A DNA stretch of 64,000 nt from Chitinophaga cymbidii (GTDB lineage Bacteria; Bacteroidota; Bacteroidia; Chitinophagales; Chitinophagaceae): the NCBI RefSeq assembly GCF_007992715.1, contig NZ_BKAU01000005.1, forward strand, positions 682,001 to 746,000, in the 5' to 3' direction. The notes under the pieces were generated by a model. That model made no database searches. It was not told the DNA's origin and saw only the letters and a program-made list of their open reading frames with translations. The translations under genes were made by a program, and so were the position numbers. Within the stretch, counting starts at the first letter, position 1; every line of letters begins with the position of its first letter. Below are positions 59,448 through 64,000 of this stretch, one piece after another.

Positions 59448-60449
59448 ATGAAAGCACTCTTTATTGCAGCAGCAGTGATGCTGTCATTCGCCTGTAAACG
59501 CGAAAACGTATCCGTTACGCCCGAAACCCCCGAAACACTGCAATCTGTTGAAACGGCGGCGGCAACTCCCAGGGAGATCATCATCTGCGATCAGAAGAAC
59601 GCCCGCATTGTGATGGTAGACGTTGCCAACGGCAATGCCATTACCTGGGAATGGAAAGCCACCGCATCCTACGCCATGATCCGCTCCGGCGCGCAGGGCT
59701 GGTTCTCCAACCTCAGCGACGCCAAGCTGGTATACAATGGCAGCTACGTGCTGGCCACGGCTTCCGGCGGCGGTGTGGCGCTCATCAAGGTATCCACGAA
59801 GAAGGCGATCTGGTACGATTATGCCGGCGGCAACACGCATTCCGCCGAGCTGCTGCCCAATGGCAATGTAGTCACAGCATCCACTACCGGCGGCTACCTG
59901 AAGATCTTTTCGGTGGATTCCTACATTAATGACCAGTCCGCACAAACAGGCCCCATTGCCTTTGAAGACGTGCACAATGTGGTGTGGGACCATCAGCGGC
60001 AGGTGTTGTATGCTGCGGGCAAGAACAAGCTGAAGAAGTTCAGCTATAACGGCAGCTGCATGTCGCCGTCCCTCACATTGCTCGCCACCTACACAATGCC
60101 GCAGGGCAATGCGCACGATCTCTTCCCGGTGTACGGCAGCACCACGGAGCTTTGGCTCTCCAACTCCAATTATGTTTACAGGTTCAATGTAACAACGGGC
60201 GCATTCACGCTGGTGAAGAACCAGAGCAAGGTGAAGTCCGTTTCCTCCGGCCCTTCCGGCTACCCGGTGATCGCGGCGATCGCGAACGGGAATGGCGGCG
60301 AAACCTGGCGGACGGACAGGGTGACGGACCTGAATGCGGGCAGCGCTGTATTTACCAATTCATCTTTCGGGTTGTACAAAGCGCGCTGGAAAGTGGTGAA
60401 TACGTTCAGCTACCCGGCGGGCGACAGCTTTCATGAGTGCACGCACTAG
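59448..60449 (+). CDS. DUF6528-like propeller lipoprotein
   Basis: A 333-residue lipoprotein with signal MKALFIAAAVMLSFAC. After a Thr/Pro/Glu-rich linker, the mature protein has PQQ/WD-like repeats (ICDQKNARIVMVDVANGNAITWEW, YVLATASGGGVALIKVSTKKAIWYDY, NVVTASTTGGYLKIF), a beta-propeller resembling DUF6528. Probably binds a ligand at the cell surface. The GH9 gene starts 54 bases after the stop, so both may act on the same glucan. Confidence 0.75.
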   Translation: MKALFIAAAVMLSFACKRENVSVTPETPETLQSVETAAATPREIIICDQKNARIVMVDVANGNAITWEWKATASYAMIRSGAQGWFSNLSDAKLVYNGSYVLATASGGGVALIKVSTKKAIWYDYAGGNTHSAELLPNGNVVTASTTGGYLKIFSVDSYINDQSAQTGPIAFEDVHNVVWDHQRQVLYAAGKNKLKKFSYNGSCMSPSLTLLATYTMPQGNAHDLFPVYGSTTELWLSNSNYVYRFNVTTGAFTLVKNQSKVKSVSSGPSGYPVIAAIANGNGGETWRTDRVTDLNAGSAVFTNSSFGLYKARWKVVNTFSYPAGDSFHECTH

Positions 60450-60502
60450 GCGGTTGCGAGGATGGACAAAAACATCCCGGAAATAGCGCTTATATTTATC
60501 GT

Positions 60503-62200
60503 ATGCAAACATCTTTCCTGGCAGCGGCGCTGCTGCTGTCCGCTGCCACTATCAAAGCGCAATCTCCGGTTGACAACATCCGCCTGAACCAGGCCGGCTT
60601 TTATCCTGCCGCACCGAAAATGGCGGTAGTGACCGCTTCGGAAGATGACCGGTTTATTATTCGTAAAGCCGATGGAAAGACGGTGGTTTTCAGTGGTACA
60701 CTGGGCGCCGTGCAGCGCTCTCCCTATTCGGGAAAGGAAAGCCGCATGGCCGATTTTTCCGCCTTGCGCGATACCGGCCGCTTTGTGCTGGAAGTGACGG
60801 GCGCAGGCCGTTCGCATGTTTTTTCCATCCGCCCGGCTGTGCACGATGCGCTGGCGAAAGCCGCGCTGAAAGGGTTTTACTACCAACGCACCCTCATCCC
60901 GCTGAATGCTGCTTATGCGGGGCGGTGGAGCCGTGCGGCGGGGCACCCGGATACCGCTGTGCTGGTACATCCGTCCGCCGCGGGCCCGGGGCGTGTGGCC
61001 GGCGCCGTTATATCTTCTCCGGGAGGATGGTACGATGCCGGTGATTATAACAAGTACATCGTGAACTGCGGGATCACCATGGCTACTTTGTTGTCGCTGT
61101 ACGAGGATTACCCGGCTTATTGCAGAACGATGGGAACGAACATCCCCGAAAGCGGCAACACGTTGCCGGACTTGCTGGATGAAATTTTGTTCAACCTCCG
61201 CTGGATGCTGACCATGCAGGACCCTGCCGACGGCGGCGTATATCACAAGCTCACCAACCCCGCATTCGACGGTATGATCATGCCGCACGAAGCGGTCAAA
61301 ACAAGATATGTTGTACAGAAAAGTACGGCGGCGGCGCTGGACTTTGCCGCGGTGATGGCGCAGGCGGCGAGGGTATTGAAGGCTTTCCCCCGCGAGCTGC
61401 CCGGCCTGCCGGACTCCTGCCTGAAAGCCGCGGAGACGGCCTGGCAGTGGGCGCAGCAAAACCCTGTTGTCTATTACGATCAACAGGCCATCAACAATCG
61501 TTTTGATCCGGATATCAGTACCGGCGCGTATGGCGATCGCAATGTGCGGGATGAATTCATGTGGGCGGCCTCCGAACTGTTCGTCACCACGCAAAAAAAT
61601 ATCTACCAACCCGACCTGCAACTGCCCATGCAGCTGCCTTCGTGGTCGCAGGTGAGCATGCTCGGGTATTACAGCCTGCTGCGCGCCGGCCATCCTTTGC
61701 AGGCACAGCTGGAGAAATGGGTGGAAACGATGGCCGCCGGCGTGGAAACGCAGCCCTATCACACGGTGATGGGCGGTACCGCGCGGGACTTCGTATGGGG
61801 CAGCAGCGCCGTTGCCGCTAACCAGGGCATTGCTTTGCTGTACGCCTACCGCTTTACCGGGAAGAAGATCTATCTGCGCCATGCCCTCGGTAACCTGGAT
61901 TATTTGCTGGGGCGTAATGCAACAGGTTATTCATTTGTGACGGGCATCGGCGGGAAAACGCCCATGCATCTGCATCACCGGCCTTCTATCGCGGACGGCG
62001 TTGCGGCCCCGGTACCGGGATTGCTGGCCGGTGGCCCGAACCCGGGGCGCCAGGACGGCTGTAAATACCCGTCCACCGCCGCGGACGAAGCCTATGTAGA
62101 TGATGATTGCTCCTATGCTTCCAACGAGATCGCGATCAACTGGAACGCGCCGCTGGTATACCTGGCCGCTGCGATAGAGGCCTTGCAGGAGGAGCTTTAG
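60503..62200 (+). CDS. Glycoside hydrolase family 9 enzyme (endoglucanase-type)
   Basis: A 565-residue secreted enzyme from the ATG at 60503, with signal MQTSFLAAALLLSAATIKAQ. A CelD_N Ig-like domain (25-110) precedes the GH9 (alpha/alpha)6 barrel. The catalytic-base region is GGWYDAGDYNKYIVN, the conserved HHRPS segment lies near residue 492, and the proton-donor Glu is in YASNEIAINWNAP. Inverting hydrolysis of beta-1,4-glucans is expected. The GH9 active site is complete. It ends with a four-base overlap with the convergent PepSY gene. Confidence 0.92.
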   Translation: MQTSFLAAALLLSAATIKAQSPVDNIRLNQAGFYPAAPKMAVVTASEDDRFIIRKADGKTVVFSGTLGAVQRSPYSGKESRMADFSALRDTGRFVLEVTGAGRSHVFSIRPAVHDALAKAALKGFYYQRTLIPLNAAYAGRWSRAAGHPDTAVLVHPSAAGPGRVAGAVISSPGGWYDAGDYNKYIVNCGITMATLLSLYEDYPAYCRTMGTNIPESGNTLPDLLDEILFNLRWMLTMQDPADGGVYHKLTNPAFDGMIMPHEAVKTRYVVQKSTAAALDFAAVMAQAARVLKAFPRELPGLPDSCLKAAETAWQWAQQNPVVYYDQQAINNRFDPDISTGAYGDRNVRDEFMWAASELFVTTQKNIYQPDLQLPMQLPSWSQVSMLGYYSLLRAGHPLQAQLEKWVETMAAGVETQPYHTVMGGTARDFVWGSSAVAANQGIALLYAYRFTGKKIYLRHALGNLDYLLGRNATGYSFVTGIGGKTPMHLHHRPSIADGVAAPVPGLLAGGPNPGRQDGCKYPSTAADEAYVDDDCSYASNEIAINWNAPLVYLAAAIEALQEEL

Positions 62201-63699
62201 AATATGTTTATCCCGGTGTTCATCAGCAAAAGATAGCAAATGATGAACACGATGGCAAAGGATAAAGACAACGCAAAATAGCGCTGGACGAGATGGCTGC
62301 CCTTCCGGAAAGGCATCAGGAAGATGAGGTTGAAGCACCATACCGTCAACGCCACTACGAAATTCAGCATCACAAATACCGCGGTATAGACTATGGCGAA
62401 AACGGCCGGCTGCAGCACAATGCCGGAGAACAATCCATATAACGCCCCCATCACCGCGCTTACCGGCACAAACCATAATGCATACCGGAACCCGGCCCGC
62501 ATGTTGACGGCAAAACTTTTCGACGCCACGCCGCCGGCTATGGTCGATATAGGCCGGTAGCCATTGCGTCGCTGTTTCCGGTAACGCGGCCACCAGATGA
62601 TAAAGCCGGTAACGAACAGCACCAGCGGCATCAGCCCGCCGATCAGCGCAACGATCTGCGTGGGCCTGCCCCCGAAGCTGCCGTAATGCAGCGACGCCAG
62701 CCATCCGAGGTAAGCGTCCCCCGATTCGGGAAAATCATGGCGGCTGTTCAGTAATATCTTACCACTGTATTGATCGATGATGAGCATTTCCCGCTTGCCG
62801 TTATGCTGCACATTTTTACCCAGTATGTCCAGCCGGTAGTTGCCGGTACTGTCCACCGGGAGGCTCACCCCGGCGATCTTTCCGTCAGGCATCACTTTGC
62901 TGCCGATAGCCACGATGGCTTTCAGCGGGAGGGGTTTGGCATTTTCCGTGTAGGTGGATCTGGCGCCTAACAGTTGCGCCACGCCCTGGGGAGACTGCCC
63001 GTCCAGCAAAAAAAGCAGGGCGATCACCAGCGGCGAGAAAGTAAAGCAGATGCCGGTGATGGACAGCAGGCTGACCACCGGCGCGGAATAAAACCCCAGT
63101 ACGTTGTGCCAGTCGTAATTCTGCCGTTTGAAACCAGCGCTGAATTTCACCGTCAGCACTTCTTTCAGGTATTTCCATTTTTGCGGTATCCATAAACGGA
63201 GGCCGCTGATGGTGAGTATCAGCAGGCAAAGCGTGGCCAGCCCCACAATGTATCTGCCCACGGCGGGCACCAGCAGGTTGCGGTGCAGTTCGGTAACGAT
63301 GTGAATGAACGTGCTTTCATGCAGTCTTTTCCCGCTCAGCTCCACCGTGTACGGGTTGATGAAAAATTCTTCTTCCGTTTTGAAATTGAACAGGCGGTAG
63401 GCGAGGTTGGGCTTATTTTCCACGTCGTTCGAAATGTAGTCGAAATGCAGGTCGGGATATTTTTTCCGGATGATCGGTACAATTTCTTCGATAGGCATTT
63501 TCTCCTCCTGTTCCATTACGTAGAAGAGTTCGGGGTTCATGGCGCGGTCGATCTCGTCCTGGAAAACGAGGATGCTGCCGGTAACGCCAACAAATGCTAC
63601 GATGGCGCCTGCAATAATGCCCAGGTATACATGCCATTTGCCAAACCAGCGTTGCTGGTGCTTTGCCCAACGGGGGCGGAGTGATCGTAAAAAGCCCAT
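62197..63699 (-). CDS. PepSY-associated TM-helix family protein
   Basis: A 500-residue inner-membrane protein from MGFLRSLRPRWAKHQQRWFG at 63699. The N-terminal PepSY_TM pattern KWHVYLGIIAGAIVAFVGVTGSILVF is followed by a periplasmic PepSY domain, further helices (LATLCLLILTISGLRLWIP, ASLHYGSFGG near 350), and three more C-terminal helices. Such proteins often accompany TonB-dependent siderophore transport and are proposed ferric reductases. No receptor gene is seen here, although the neighbour downstream of the window is unknown. Confidence 0.88.
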   Translation of the reverse strand: MGFLRSLRPRWAKHQQRWFGKWHVYLGIIAGAIVAFVGVTGSILVFQDEIDRAMNPELFYVMEQEEKMPIEEIVPIIRKKYPDLHFDYISNDVENKPNLAYRLFNFKTEEEFFINPYTVELSGKRLHESTFIHIVTELHRNLLVPAVGRYIVGLATLCLLILTISGLRLWIPQKWKYLKEVLTVKFSAGFKRQNYDWHNVLGFYSAPVVSLLSITGICFTFSPLVIALLFLLDGQSPQGVAQLLGARSTYTENAKPLPLKAIVAIGSKVMPDGKIAGVSLPVDSTGNYRLDILGKNVQHNGKREMLIIDQYSGKILLNSRHDFPESGDAYLGWLASLHYGSFGGRPTQIVALIGGLMPLVLFVTGFIIWWPRYRKQRRNGYRPISTIAGGVASKSFAVNMRAGFRYALWFVPVSAVMGALYGLFSGIVLQPAVFAIVYTAVFVMLNFVVALTVWCFNLIFLMPFRKGSHLVQRYFALSLSFAIVFIICYLLLMNTGINIF

Positions 63700-63904
63700 A
63701 AAGGGTAAATGTGGCAAAAAAAACAACAGGGGATTTACGCAAGAGGGAAAATGATTTGCGCAATAGGGAAATATTGGGCTTCATTTGTAACCTGATCCTC
63801 ATATTGATGACCATATTTCCCGCTTGTTTTGCCATGTTATGGCCGTTTCCCGGTGGCATGGTTTTGGCGCCACTATTGTTTTTATCACCTTAAAATGCAG
63901 TGTT
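63700..63904. other. 205-base spacer, nothing recognised
   Basis: AT-rich leader between divergent genes. I see no convincing -7 element with good spacing and no repeats. A 60-codon frame at 63711-63893 is open but looks accidental. Confidence 0.4.
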
Positions 63905-64000
63905 ATGGCACCCAGAGACAGAGCAATCGGAAATGACGGGCTGGAGCAGGCTGGTTCCAATCTTGGTAACGATTACAGCAGGAACATTACAAGGGAAAAA
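63905..64000 (+). CDS. Unidentified gene, 5' end only (cut by window edge)
   Basis: An ATG at 63905 opens a frame that continues to the window edge with 32 codons: Asp-, Arg- and Gly-rich start MAPRDRAIGNDGLEQAGSNL. No family can be assigned from so little. No signal peptide is apparent. Confidence 0.4.
   Translation, partial: MAPRDRAIGNDGLEQAGSNLGNDYSRNITREK

Noticed and set aside
63711..63893. 60-codon frame with a hydrophobic middle before the last gene
   Set aside because: Possible small membrane protein, but no start context, and it lies in the spacer between divergent genes where chance frames are common.

Overview
The window reads as a chromosomal segment of a Bacteroidota bacterium, most likely a Chitinophaga-like member of the Chitinophagaceae. 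The reasons are a SusC/SusD pair behind an ECF sigma/FecR pair, many LytS/LytTR two-component pairs, hybrid and 7TMR-type kinases, moderately high GC, and promoters with the Bacteroidota -7 element TAnnTTTG in place of a sigma70 -10 box. It holds about fifty genes. I see no tRNA, rRNA, CRISPR array, intact transposon or prophage.

Layout. 1-3.6 kb: end of a GH127-type arabinofuranosidase, YihY membrane protein, DeoR regulator divergent from a 5'-deoxyribonucleotidase, unknown protein. 3.6-6.3 kb: secreted intradiol dioxygenase and LytS/LytTR module 1. 6.4-12.5 kb: DUF1080 lipoprotein, DEAD-box helicase, then a two-gene unit for a large secreted protein and a triple-repeat lipoprotein. 12.7-18 kb: methyltransferase and small membrane protein, LytS/LytTR module 2, MacB/FtsX-type permease. 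18-24 kb: AlkZ-like protein, GltB-like protein, PAS sensor, HD-Pnk end-healing enzyme next to a wrecked RNA ligase gene. 24.2-34.1 kb: ECF sigma, FecR, kelch-type lipoprotein, SusC, SusD and two thioredoxin-like proteins, closed by a strong terminator. 34.2-45 kb: AlbA/Schlafen-type regulator carrying an unstable repeat, LuxR-type regulator with 7TMR kinase, LytS/LytTR module 3, V4R-domain hybrid kinase, flavin monooxygenase divergent from a methyltransferase. 45-52 kb: CzcCBA-type metal efflux operon and small genes. 52-64 kb: Crp regulator, acetyltransferase, small ATPase, SRPBCC, DUF1772, NAD(P)H-binding and siderophore-interacting proteins, two AraC regulators, propeller-like lipoprotein, GH9 glycosidase, PepSY membrane protein.

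The most interesting structure is regulatory. Each LytS/LytTR module is preceded by two 9-bp boxes 21 bp apart (9-12-9), and the proximal box lies 28 bp (29 in one case) upstream of a TAnnTTTG-like element. The same geometry recurs in front of a neighbouring target: the dioxygenase for module 1, the membrane protein/methyltransferase pair for module 2, and the divergent monooxygenase/methyltransferase pair for module 3. The box sequence differs between modules: TGCGGTGAA, roughly TAGACAA, and TCCGTTAAT. This suggests three insulated circuits that control both themselves and an adjacent output gene. Other points of note are the broken RNA-repair operon, a frame-shifting repeat in a regulator gene, and a possible cobalamin-riboswitch-like fold antisense to the metal-efflux operon.
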